Below, one piece after another: positions 54,301 through 61,411 of a stretch of DNA of 64,000 nucleotides. The stretch's first letter is position 1, and each line of letters begins with the position of its first letter. The notes under the pieces are model-generated. The model saw nothing but the letters and a program-made list of their open reading frames with translations, did no database searches and was not told the origin of the DNA. Position numbers and translations under genes: made by a program. Origin of the DNA: Pedobacter yulinensis (GTDB lineage: Bacteria > Bacteroidota > Bacteroidia > Sphingobacteriales > Sphingobacteriaceae); NCBI RefSeq assembly GCF_003029735.1, contig NZ_KZ686268.1, positions 434,001-498,000 of the forward strand, in the 5' to 3' direction.

Positions 54301-54556
54301 CATCGTTGCCGGCCGTAGAGGTCATGTATGCCATGTCTTCTACACCATTGATCTGCTCTTCCAGCGGCACGACAACGCTGTTCATGACAACGTCGGCATT
54401 GGCTCCCTGGTAAGAGGCCTGAACCTGGACCGTTGGCGGCGCAATTTCAGGATATTGTGAGACCGGAAGTGTTGCCAGTCCGAGAATTCCCAGGATCACG
54501 ATGATGATGGAAATAACGGTTGACAATACCGGCCTTTCTATGAATTTTTTAAACAT
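51377..54556 (-). CDS. RND multidrug efflux permease, HAE1 (AcrB-like) family
   Basis: The inner-membrane proton-driven pump of the tripartite system, 1059 residues. It starts MFKKFIERPVLSTVISIIIVILGILGL. It has two six-helix halves; GIVVDDAIVVVEAVHAKLDQG in TM4 carries the proton-relay Asp pair, and GLLAKNAILIVEYALDRRRKG in TM10 the Lys. Large periplasmic loops carry porter domains (PEIAPPTVQVQASYQGANADVVMNSV, FNLYTSIQVTGNPKPGFSSGDALNAI). Substrates are probably hydrophobic or amphiphilic compounds, as in the family. It lies 25 nt after the adaptor gene. Confidence 0.97.
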   Translation of the reverse strand: MFKKFIERPVLSTVISIIIVILGILGLATLPVSQYPEIAPPTVQVQASYQGANADVVMNSVVVPLEEQINGVEDMAYMTSTAGNDGTATISITFKLGTNPDLAAVNVQNRVSRATSLLPQEVTRAGVITSKRQPSNVLIFALYSDNPSYDQKFLQNYAEINLVPQIKRINGVGDASAFGRSDYTMRLWLKPDVMTAYGLIPADISTALAEQNIEAAPGQFGEEGNQSFEYTLKYTGRLKSETEFGNMIIRASESGEVLRLKDVARIEMGAQSYASTVRVNGKQGLGVAINQTAGSNAKEVIEGSLQVLENASASFPKGIHYLPLVNVNDFLDASIDKVVHTLIEAFILVFLVVFIFLQDFRSTLIPAISVPVAIIGTFFFLNLFGFTINLLTLFALVLAIGIVVDDAIVVVEAVHAKLDQGYKSARKATVDAMEDITGAIISITLVMAAVFVPVSFIQGSSGVFYKQFGLTLAISIILSAINALTLSPALCALFLKPHADDHGHKKNFIQRFYTAFNTSFDRMTNRYKGAVSFLAKKKWIAGVIILGFTAVLVWTMNTTPKGFVPNEDLGTIMSDISLPPSSSKERTDEVVRKIDSIVRTVPEVNSTLRVVGRAMISGSGSAYGMVITRLSPWNERDRDVKAIIAELFAKTASIKEARVIFFAPPTIQGFGTSGGFEFQLQDRTGGEIAKFSNTANEFLAELSKRPEIQYASTAFNVNFPQFLVTANVAKIKQAGLSVNDVLGVLQGYYGGVYASNFNKFGKQYRVVFQADFKYRTNEESLNNIYVRTKAGAMAPITEFISLSKVYGPQTISRFNLYTSIQVTGNPKPGFSSGDALNAIKEVAAQKLPAGYGYEFSGLSREEQSAGSQTVFIFMLCVVFVYFLLAAQYESYVLPFAVLISLPVGLTGTFIFDKIFGIDNNIYTQITLIMLVGLLAKNAILIVEYALDRRRKGMDIVPAAIEGATARLRPILMTSFAFILGLLPLMLSRGVGAAGNSSIGTGAVGGMLFGTIFGIFVIPALFIIFQMLQEKVSNKSPFEADMEAARAEDAAERPSRNDQH

Positions 54557-54581
54557 GATTTTCTGGTTGCGGTGTTAACGG

Positions 54582-55751
54582 TTAGTTTTTCAGTTCTGCG
54601 AACACACTGTCTGCGGGGCGCTCCTCGGCCTTGATCTTGGTGCCGTCTTTCAGACCGGAGAACCCTTCGAGCACGATTTTATCGCCCGCCTTGAGTCCTT
54701 TAGTTACCACGTAAAAGTTACCCTTGGTATTGGCCATGATCTCGATTTCTACAGCCTTTACCGCCCCGGTCTGGTCTACCTGGTAAGCGAATTTTTTACC
54801 CTGGATATCTGATGTAGACTTCTGCGGAATCAGAATGGCAGCATCGAGGTGTTTGGGTATGCGTACCAAAGCGCTTGCCCCGCTTCTGAGCAGGATGGAA
54901 GGGTTTGGAAATGTAGCCCGCATGCTTGCCGACCCGGTTTGCGTGTCGATCTGCCCGCTTACGGTCTCGATACGGCCATTTTGCGCATACACCGTGCCAT
55001 CTGAAAGAATCAGGGATACCGAGGGAATCTGGCGGATTTTATCTGTAAGCGTTGCGCCCTTGTAGTCGCGAGAAAAATCAAGGATCTGTTTCTCATTCAG
55101 GGAGAAATACGCGTAAACTTTGGCAATGTTTGAAATGGTTGTGAGCGGTTCAGCGCTTTGGCTGCTAACCAGCGCGCCGGTCTTGTACGGAATGCGGCCA
55201 ATGACCCCATTTACGGGAGCGACCACACGGGTATAACCGAGGTTTACATTGGCATTGGCCAGGGCGGCCCGTGCCTGGGCCAGGGCGGCCTGCTTGATTT
55301 TCAGGTTGTACTCAGCAGATTCCAGGTCAAACTTGCTGATGATGTCTTTTTCAACAAGCGGCTTGGTTTTATTGTATTGAAGTTTTGCTGCGTTTACTTC
55401 GGCTTCGGCACTGTTTACAGCTGCTTTGGCTGTACGAACTTCCTGCTCGTATTGCGGCGCATTGATGGAAAACAGCGGCTGCCCCTGCTTAACCGTGGCC
55501 CCCTCGTCGACAAAGATCTTTTCGATAAAGCCATCAATTTTCGGCCTGATGTCAATATTTTGCTGTCCTTCGAGCGTTGCTGGATAGTCGCTCTCGAGGG
55601 TCGTGCTTTGACTGGTGAGGGTAACGACAGGGTAGCTTTGGGGCTGGTCGGCACCTGCCTGGGCAGCCTTGTCCTCTTTCTTGCCGCCGCATGAAGAAAG
55701 CAGCAGGGCTGAACAGCCCAGGGTGAAAATGAAAGTCTGTATTGTTTTCAT
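54582..55751 (-). CDS. Periplasmic adaptor (membrane fusion) subunit of the RND efflux system
   Basis: AcrA-like lipoprotein of 389 residues with lipobox LLLSSC (Cys21). Order of parts: barrel-sandwich hybrid (IDGFIEKIFVDEGATVKQGQPLFSIN), an alpha-helical hairpin (~95-155, AAVNSAEAEVNAAKLQYNKTKPLVEKDIISKFDLESAEYNLKIKQAALAQARAAL), the returning lipoyl half (VNGVIGRIPYKTGALVS), a beta-barrel and a membrane-proximal domain. It is preceded by the TetR gene, whose stop lies 17 nt upstream. Confidence 0.95.
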   Translation of the reverse strand: MKTIQTFIFTLGCSALLLSSCGGKKEDKAAQAGADQPQSYPVVTLTSQSTTLESDYPATLEGQQNIDIRPKIDGFIEKIFVDEGATVKQGQPLFSINAPQYEQEVRTAKAAVNSAEAEVNAAKLQYNKTKPLVEKDIISKFDLESAEYNLKIKQAALAQARAALANANVNLGYTRVVAPVNGVIGRIPYKTGALVSSQSAEPLTTISNIAKVYAYFSLNEKQILDFSRDYKGATLTDKIRQIPSVSLILSDGTVYAQNGRIETVSGQIDTQTGSASMRATFPNPSILLRSGASALVRIPKHLDAAILIPQKSTSDIQGKKFAYQVDQTGAVKAVEIEIMANTKGNFYVVTKGLKAGDKIVLEGFSGLKDGTKIKAEERPADSVFAELKN

Positions 55752-55768
55752 GTTTGTTATATGCTCTT

Positions 55769-56344
55769 TTATATGAAAATGGATTTTAGGATGACGTCTT
55801 TTCGTTCGTCTATAAAACGTTCGTATTTGGTGTTGCTCAGGTCGAAAAGCCGTCGATACAGCGGCCCCATTATGACCGGGTAAGACAGCATGGAAAACAG
55901 GTTGACCAGGAAATGCATGGGATCCATGCGCATAATTGTTCCTTTTTCCATCTCGGCGGCGATCTCGTCAAGAAACGCGATCAGGTTGGCGTTCTTTTTT
56001 TTGTGCTGCATGAAATCTTTGTTGCTGATCTCGGTGATCAGAAAGGATTCCTTGAACGGGTACTGCCGCACTTCGCGCAGGTAAACTTCAATGAAACGCT
56101 CAATTTTCTCCCTGAAAGGCAGTTTGGCAGCAAGTGCTTCGTCCAGCTGGCTGCGTTTGCTTTCTACCGCTTCGTTGTAAACCTGCTCAAAGAGCAGATC
56201 GCGCGAGCCGAAATAATAATTCAGCAGCGTGCGGTTTACGCCGGCTGCATCAGCAATCTCCTGCGTGGTCGCGTGCAGGTTCCCCTGCCTGAAAAAGATG
56301 TCTTTTGCTGTTTGTTTGATCAGCTCTTCCGTCGCTTTTTCCAT
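55769..56344 (-). CDS. TetR/AcrR family transcriptional regulator
   Basis: A 191-residue repressor-type protein. The N-terminal helix-turn-helix is GNLHATTQEIADAAGVNRTLLNYYFGSRDLLFEQVYNEA (~res 20-58), and the rest is an all-helical ligand-binding domain. It is the first gene of the efflux operon and very probably controls it, responding to a pump substrate. That is the usual arrangement but is inferred. The ATG at 56344 (MEKATEELIKQTAKDIFF) is chosen over an in-frame upstream start at 56383. Confidence 0.93.
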   Translation of the reverse strand: MEKATEELIKQTAKDIFFRQGNLHATTQEIADAAGVNRTLLNYYFGSRDLLFEQVYNEAVESKRSQLDEALAAKLPFREKIERFIEVYLREVRQYPFKESFLITEISNKDFMQHKKKNANLIAFLDEIAAEMEKGTIMRMDPMHFLVNLFSMLSYPVIMGPLYRRLFDLSNTKYERFIDERKDVILKSIFI

Positions 56345-56500
56345 GCCCCGTTTTTTATCGCCAGTGTTTAACAATTTTGTCAAACGCCAAAAGTAGGTGG
56401 ATTCGCGACTTCGCTCTGTCAGAGAATCATCATTTAATCAAACGATTAATTTAAGTAAGTGTAATTGTTACACTTTGACGGCTTGTTTTAGCCGGCCGGC

Positions 56501-57295
56501 TCAGCGTGTTCCTGTAAAAACGAGTTCTGCGGGGCCACAAAGAAAAATGCCTGTAAACTGCCCGTGATGATGGTCAAAGTCAATGCGCAGGTTTCCGCCG
56601 AGAACCTTGACCGGGGTACTGATGTGCCCGTGTTTACCAGTGGCGGCGGCATGAGCCAGGGCGACCGCTGTAACGCCGGTACCACAGGCATATGTCTCGT
56701 CCTCGACGCCGCGCTCAAAAGTTCTGACGAACAGATGGTCGCCGAAGTCCTCGACGAAATTGACATTAATGCCCTTGGCACCGTAGGTTTCGTTGTTTCG
56801 AATGGCCTTGCCTTCACTATATACATCGAGCGTATCCAGCCCCTGGGTTTGAAGGACATAATGCGGCGAACCGGTATCGAGCACCCATGCTTCGCCGTCG
56901 CGGTTAATCTGGTTCACATTGATCATCTGGAGCTCCACCCAGTTCCCTTCGGGTGAAATTTTGGCATAATGCGGGCCGTCAACTGCCAAAAAGTTCGTTT
57001 CGCGGTCAATAAGTCGCAGCTGTTTTGCGAAGGCAACGATACAGCGACCGCCATTTCCGCACATGCTTCCCGGCATACCATCGGCATTGTAATACACCAT
57101 TTCGAAATCAAATTCCGGATGGCTCTGCAGCAGCATGAGTCCGTCTGCGCCAATACCAAAGCGCCGGTCGCAAAGTTTCGAAACCGCCTCATAATCATCA
57201 GAATTAAAGAATAAGCTGCGGTTATCGACCAGAATAAAGTCGTTTCCAGCACCCTGGTATTTGTAAAAATGAAGCGGCTGAGTTTCAGTATTCAT
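56501..57295 (-). CDS. dapF: Diaminopimelate epimerase
   Basis: Converts LL- to meso-diaminopimelate for lysine and peptidoglycan. The 264-residue protein starts MNTETQPLHFYKYQGAGNDFILVDNR. The two catalytic Cys are in PGSMCGNGGRC (~res 75) and DETYACGTGVTAVALA (~202). PHYVLQTQGLDTLDVYSEGKAIRNNETYGAKGINVNFVE is the conserved central block. The start at 57295 is preferred to 57325. It diverges from the DegP-like protease gene. Confidence 0.95.
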   Translation of the reverse strand: MNTETQPLHFYKYQGAGNDFILVDNRSLFFNSDDYEAVSKLCDRRFGIGADGLMLLQSHPEFDFEMVYYNADGMPGSMCGNGGRCIVAFAKQLRLIDRETNFLAVDGPHYAKISPEGNWVELQMINVNQINRDGEAWVLDTGSPHYVLQTQGLDTLDVYSEGKAIRNNETYGAKGINVNFVEDFGDHLFVRTFERGVEDETYACGTGVTAVALAHAAATGKHGHISTPVKVLGGNLRIDFDHHHGQFTGIFLCGPAELVFTGTR

Positions 57296-57407
57296 ATGTT
57301 GCTTTGGTGTGTCAGATGAAACCAAATGCTTTAGCTAAGTGTTTCATTTAACATAATTTAACAGAAAAATAGAGGTTGCTGTGATACAAATATCGTTGAT
57401 ATGGTGC

Positions 57408-57415
57408 TAAATTTG
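57408..57415 (+). promoter_or_regulatory. -7 element of the DegP/HtrA-like gene (TAAATTTG)
   Basis: An exact TAnnTTTG match lies 35 nt before the ATG at 57450. No clear -33 TTTG is seen at 19-20 nt upstream, which would allow an alternative sigma factor, but this is speculative. Confidence 0.5.
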
Positions 57416-57449
57416 ATCATCACAACGCAAAAAGAAAATTAGGAGCTAT

Positions 57450-58991
57450 ATGAAAAAGATAATGAGTTATGCAGTTCTGGCCGCGTTTATAGGTGGCGCG
57501 GCAGCCATAGGAGGATATAAACTCCTTGAGCATAAAGCAGAAAATGCATCTTTGGAGGAAAAGCAAAAAGTTTACTTTGCAAATAATCCCTTAAAAATAT
57601 CATCTGCAGGAGCAGAAGACTTTGTACAGGCAGCGGCGGCAGTTTCGCCGGCAGTTGTTCACATTAAGACCACGTATAGCGCAAGCGGGCGCTCTGCCCG
57701 GAGCAGCTCGCCATTTGACATGTTCGACGATTTCTTCGGCGGCGGCGGCAGGCGGATGCAGCGTGCACCGCGGGCAGCTTCCGGCTCAGGCGTAATTTTG
57801 TCTGAAGACGGCTATATCGTAACCAATAACCACGTTGTAGATAATGCGGAGAAAATCGACGTCATTCTGACTGACAAGCGTCGAATGACAGCCAAAGTGG
57901 TCGGTAAAGATCCGAATACAGACCTTGCCCTTTTGAAAATTGAGGCCAGGGGCCTGCCGGTGGTGAAAATGGGCAACTCTGACAATGTGCAGGTCGGCGA
58001 ATGGGTGCTGGCCGTCGGTTATCCGCTCGATCTTCAGACCACCGTTACCGCTGGTATTGTCAGTGCAAAGGCCCGCCAGATCGGTATCCTGGCGCAAGAC
58101 CAGCAGCAACCCCTTACAGAAGAGGAATATGAAGAGTACATGCGTTCGGGCAAAGTTCCTGAGCGTGCAGCCAATCAAAGCATTGAATCATTCATCCAGA
58201 CAGATGCGGCAATCAATCCCGGCAACAGCGGGGGTGCGCTTGTGAATGCAAATGGAGAGCTAATCGGCATCAACTCAGCGATAGCTTCACAATCTGGCCG
58301 CAACGAGGGTTATGGTTTTGCCATCCCGGTCAACCTGGCCAAAAAGATCCTTGATGACTTCATGCGTTTCGGAACCGTTAAACGTGGGTATGTAGGTGTG
58401 AGTTTCCGTGCACTTGATGCAGAAGCCGCGGAGCAGCTGAACATCAAAGACCTGAACGGCCTGTATGTAAATGAAGTGGTGCCTAATGGCGGTGCAGCGG
58501 CAGCAGGTATCCAAAAAGGAGACATCATTAAAAAGGTAGATGGCAAAGTGGTGTCAGATGCTCCTGATCTGCAGGAAAAAATTGGCCGCATGAATCCCGG
58601 CGACCGCGTGAAACTGACTGTATTGCGCAATGGCCAGATGAAGGATTTCAATGTGACCCTGAAAGGAGAAAGTGTGAATAAACTGGCAGCCAATGCAAAT
58701 TCAGGCTCGAAAGCTGCGGTCAGCGCAGGAGCCAGTTTTGCACCAGCCAGCGCTGAGCAAAAGGCCCGTTACAATGTCAAAAACGGCGTGGTTGTAACCA
58801 ACGTACAGCCTGGTAAAGCTTTTGACATGTATGGCATTCCGCAGGGTCTGCTGATCACATCGGTAAACGGCATTGCGGTAAACAGTGCAGCCGATGTGGA
58901 GAAGGCTTTGCCGCAAACCAAGAACAACATGGTCAATATTACGGGAGTAAGCCCGAATGGCACCATCAGTTATAATTACCAGGCGCGATAA
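57450..58991 (+). CDS. Periplasmic Do-family serine protease (DegP/HtrA)
   Basis: An envelope quality-control protease of 513 residues. It has an N-terminal membrane anchor/signal (MSYAVLAAFIGGAAAIGGYKLL) and a trypsin-like domain with the triad His in GYIVTNNHVVDNAE (~127), Asp in DPNTDLALLKI (~157) and Ser in AAINPGNSGGALVNANG (~259). PDZ1 contains GYVGVSFRALDAEAAEQLNIKDLNGLYVNEVVPNGGAAAAGIQKGDIIKKVDGK, and a second C-terminal PDZ (~410-510) contains YNVKNGVVVTNVQPGKAFDMYGIPQGLLITSVNG. A clear terminator follows. Confidence 0.95.
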   Translation: MKKIMSYAVLAAFIGGAAAIGGYKLLEHKAENASLEEKQKVYFANNPLKISSAGAEDFVQAAAAVSPAVVHIKTTYSASGRSARSSSPFDMFDDFFGGGGRRMQRAPRAASGSGVILSEDGYIVTNNHVVDNAEKIDVILTDKRRMTAKVVGKDPNTDLALLKIEARGLPVVKMGNSDNVQVGEWVLAVGYPLDLQTTVTAGIVSAKARQIGILAQDQQQPLTEEEYEEYMRSGKVPERAANQSIESFIQTDAAINPGNSGGALVNANGELIGINSAIASQSGRNEGYGFAIPVNLAKKILDDFMRFGTVKRGYVGVSFRALDAEAAEQLNIKDLNGLYVNEVVPNGGAAAAGIQKGDIIKKVDGKVVSDAPDLQEKIGRMNPGDRVKLTVLRNGQMKDFNVTLKGESVNKLAANANSGSKAAVSAGASFAPASAEQKARYNVKNGVVVTNVQPGKAFDMYGIPQGLLITSVNGIAVNSAADVEKALPQTKNNMVNITGVSPNGTISYNYQAR

Positions 58992-59014
58992 CGCGAAGGA
59001 AAAAGTAAAGAAAG

Positions 59015-59042
59015 AGCTCACCGGATGCGGTGGGCTTTTTTT
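59015..59042 (+). terminator. Rho-independent terminator of the DegP/HtrA-like gene
   Basis: AGCTCACC pairs with GGTGGGCT (one G-T pair) around a short loop and runs into seven T residues. It ends about 40 nt before tRNA-Ser. Confidence 0.85.
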
Positions 59043-59083
59043 ACGTCGGAAAAAATGATAGTTTTGTGGCCCGGTTAAAAAAA

Positions 59084-59174
59084 GGAGAGGTGTCCGAGTG
59101 GTTGAAGGAGCACGCCTGGAAAGTGTGTATACCTCTAAAGGGTATCGAGGGTTCGAATCCCTCTCTCTCCGCCA
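59084..59174 (+). tRNA. tRNA-Ser, anticodon GGA
   Basis: A complete 91-nt class II tRNA including an encoded CCA. The acceptor arm GGAGAGG pairs with TCTCTCC. The D-arm has GTCCGAGTGGTTGAAGGAGC, the anticodon loop reads CTGGAAA (anticodon GGA, codons UCC/UCU), and a long variable arm has GTATACC/GGGTATC character. The T-arm is GAGGG-TTCGAAT-CCCTC. The discriminator base is G, as expected for serine. Confidence 0.97.
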
Positions 59175-59296
59175 ACGAACCGAAGCCCCGCTGAAAGCAG
59201 GGTTTTTGTTTTTTACAGCGTTGCGAAGTGCAGCTTCAGCAAAAGCGGCAAAAAACAAAAACCGGCGAGCGGAGCGAGCAAAGCTTCGGTTCGTTG
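59173..59296. repeat. Large imperfect palindrome immediately 3' of tRNA-Ser
   Basis: CAACGAACCGAAGC (59173-59186) has its exact reverse complement GCTTCGGTTCGTTG at 59283-59296. Inside it GGTTTTTGTTTTTT (59201-59214) has its exact reverse complement at 59250-59263. The whole could fold into a nested cruciform of about 124 bp. Its left edge uses the last two bases of the tRNA CCA. A small hairpin plus T-run in the left arm (59186-59214) probably serves as the tRNA terminator. The right arm is the sequence that starts each of the following 105-bp repeat units. Confidence 0.85.
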
Positions 59297-60096
59297 CAGC
59301 CACCCCCCTCAGGGATCACCGCAGCGCCGGCCGCAGCGCAGCGGAGAACGGCGCGGAGGTAACTTGGTCAAATCAAGCGTGAGCAAAGCTTCGGTTCGTT
59401 GCAGCCACCCCCCTCAGGGGTCACCGCAGCGCCGGCCGCAGTGCAGCGGAGAACGGCGCGGAGGTAACTTGGTCAAATCAAGCCTGAGCAAAGCTTCAGT
59501 TCGTTGCAGCCACCCCCCTCAGGGATCACCGCAGCGCCGGCCGCAGTGCAGCGGAGAACGGCGCGGAGGTAACTTGGTCAAATCAAGCGTGAGCAAAGCT
59601 TCGGTTCGTTGCAGCCACCCCCCTCGGGGATCACCGCGGCGCCGGCCGCAGTGCAGCGGAGAATGGCGCGGAGGTAACTTGGTCAAATCAAGCGTGAGCA
59701 AAGCTTCAGTTCGTTGCAGCCACCCCCCTCAGGGATCACCGCGGCGCCGGCCGCAGTGCAGCGGAGAACGGCGCGGAGGTAACTTGGTCAAATCAAGCGT
59801 GAGCAAAGCTTCAGTTCGTTGCAGCCACCCCCCTCAGGGATCACCGCGGCGCCGGCCGCAGTGCAGCGGAGAACGGCGCGGAGGTAACTTGGTCAAATCA
59901 AGCGTGAGCAAAGCTTCGGTTCGTTGCAGCCACCCCCTCAGGGATCACCGCGGCGCCGGTCGCAGTGCAGCGGAGAACGGCGCGGAGGTAACTTTGTCAA
60001 ATCAAGCGTGAGCAAAGCTTCGGTTCGTTGCAGCCACCCCCCTCAGGGATCACCGCGGCGCCGGCCGCAGTGCAGCGGAGAACGGCGCGGAGGTAA
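59281..60096 (+). repeat. Tandem array of about eight 105-bp units
   Basis: Units begin (at AAGCTTC[A/G]GTTCG) at 59281, 59386, 59491, 59596, 59701, 59806, 59911 and 60015. The period is 105 bp, with one 104-bp unit caused by a missing C; the last unit is incomplete at about 60096. Each has a C-rich stretch (CACCCCCCTCAGGGATCACC), then a GC-rich hairpin GCGCCG-g-CCGC/GCGG-agaa-CGGCGC, then AACTTGGTCAAATCAAGCGTGAGC. Copies differ by only a few substitutions: early units have CGCAGCGCC, later ones CGCGGCGCC; GCTTCGG alternates with GCTTCAG. There are no unique spacers. Because 105 is divisible by 3, a spurious reading frame stays open across the array; I see no gene in it. Confidence 0.93.
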
Positions 60097-60211
60097 TCAC
60101 AGCAACAATAAGGTAATCAGGAGCAAAGACGAAAGAGCAAGGAATAATGACTGGGTGCAGACCGCTTAGCAATGGTCAATGCGTAAATGAAAAAATGGAG
60201 CGGCAATGACC

Positions 60212-60254
60212 GCTTCGTTTTTGCTGCAACTCCCCTCAGTATCACCGCAACAGC
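60212..60254 (+). repeat. Degenerate ninth copy of the 105-bp unit
   Basis: GCTTCGTTTTTGCTGCAAC, then TCCCCTCAGTATCACCGCAAC, aligns with the start of the repeat unit (GCTTCGGTTCGTTGCAGCC, then CCCCCCTCAGGGATCACCGC). It carries several mismatches and lacks the distal half. Between the array and the AraC gene nothing else is recognised apart from a small hairpin (AGCGG/CCGCT, about 60199-60214). Confidence 0.6.
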
Positions 60255-60368
60255 TCGAACACGCACCAAGTGTTTTTATTTTCAGCATAGCTCTTCAATC
60301 TCATCAGCCGGATTGCACAAAGACATGTTTCAATGATGCCTTTAATCATTAAGTCCAAGATATCACTA

Positions 60369-61325
60369 TTACTTCTGCTGTTGGGACCACTTCTTGGGCT
60401 TCATGCCCATGTGTTCTTCGAAGAGTCTTCCGAAGTAACTGAGGTTGCTGAACCCCAGCCGGTAACCCGTTTCAGAGACAGAGAGTTTCTCCTCTTTCAG
60501 TAACCGTGCCGCCTCCGCCATGCGGAGATGCTGATGGTAAGCGTACAAGCCTTTGCCAAATACCTGCGTAAAAAGCTTGCGCAATTTGAGCTCGTTCATA
60601 CCGCTTAACCGGATTAAATCATCAACCAGCAAGACTTCATTCAGCGATGCCGCTATCGCATTCCTGACCTGATATACGGCGTCAATTTCTTTTTTACTTA
60701 TGTGCTGATGCGACACCGGTTCCCTGCGTGAAAGATTGCTGAACAGATGATATAGCATTTCCAGGCATTTCAGGCGGAAAAAGGCATCTGTAAGGGCAAG
60801 TTGATGGCCACTATGCGTCATTTCGTCAACCAGCGCTGCTATTTCCGGCGATATGAATTCTTCTATCCAGAACGTGTGTTCTACGTTAAACAGGTAGCTG
60901 AAGCGTTGCTGATCCTGGCCTAAAAACCGCTTCAAATAAGCCGACTCGATCAGGATTGTAATCTGCCTTATTTGCGTTTGTTCCGAAAAATTGACGCTGC
61001 TATCCAAATGAGACGGTGTAATGCGAACATGGGGGCGTTCCTGGAGGTAGGCTCGTGTCGGACTGCCTGCGATCCGGTCTTCATGAAAAACATTTTGGAA
61101 CGAAATTAACAATCCGTTTTCAATTGTGGTTATCGGGCTGCGCTGAAACGTCAGATCCTTCTTTGCCAACAATGAGCGAATCATTACCAGCATATCCGGC
61201 AGCAAATCAACGACACGAATCTCCTGTATCTGCAGGGTAGCAATCATGTATGCCTGCTCCTTAACCGGCATGCCGATTTTTGTAGCCAGATCCAGCATCG
61301 CCCGCTGTTTAGTGTCCTTATTCAT
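60369..61325 (-). CDS. AraC family transcriptional regulator
   Basis: A 318-residue regulator with a C-terminal AraC/XylS double helix-turn-helix (~225-315): VDDLIRLSGMNELKLRKLFTQVFGKGLYAYHQHLRMAEAARLLKEEKLSVSETGYRLGFSNLSYFGRLFEEHMGMKPKKW. The N-terminal ~200 residues are an undefined sensor domain. It is divergent from the FAD monooxygenase gene, with 86 nt between the starts. A 12-nt palindrome (ACTATTAATAGT) lies 8 nt upstream of its start, so it probably controls that gene and itself. Confidence 0.93.
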   Translation of the reverse strand: MNKDTKQRAMLDLATKIGMPVKEQAYMIATLQIQEIRVVDLLPDMLVMIRSLLAKKDLTFQRSPITTIENGLLISFQNVFHEDRIAGSPTRAYLQERPHVRITPSHLDSSVNFSEQTQIRQITILIESAYLKRFLGQDQQRFSYLFNVEHTFWIEEFISPEIAALVDEMTHSGHQLALTDAFFRLKCLEMLYHLFSNLSRREPVSHQHISKKEIDAVYQVRNAIAASLNEVLLVDDLIRLSGMNELKLRKLFTQVFGKGLYAYHQHLRMAEAARLLKEEKLSVSETGYRLGFSNLSYFGRLFEEHMGMKPKKWSQQQK

Positions 61326-61332
61326 TTAATGG

Positions 61333-61386
61333 ACTATTAATAGTAGATATAGGGATATTTTATGCCTAAAGCTAATCATATTTTTG
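61333..61386. promoter_or_regulatory. Divergent promoter region of the AraC regulator and monooxygenase
   Basis: ACTATTAATAGT (61333-61344) is a perfect 12-nt palindrome and operator candidate. TATTTTTG (61379-61386) is an exact TAnnTTTG -7 element 25 nt before the monooxygenase ATG. On the minus strand TAGCTTTA (61366-61373) is a one-mismatch -7 for the regulator. Confidence 0.5.
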
Positions 61387-61411
61387 CAATACACTAAATT
61401 CAGTATGAAAT

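Noticed and set aside
59364..60011. A 215-codon open frame across the tandem repeat array
   Set aside because: It exists only because the unit length (105) is divisible by three. It has no start context, the peptide is a 35-residue repeat of unlikely composition, and it is interrupted soon after the 104-bp unit.
59281..60096. CRISPR array
   Set aside because: The units are contiguous with no variable spacers, are 105 bp long, and no cas gene is present.
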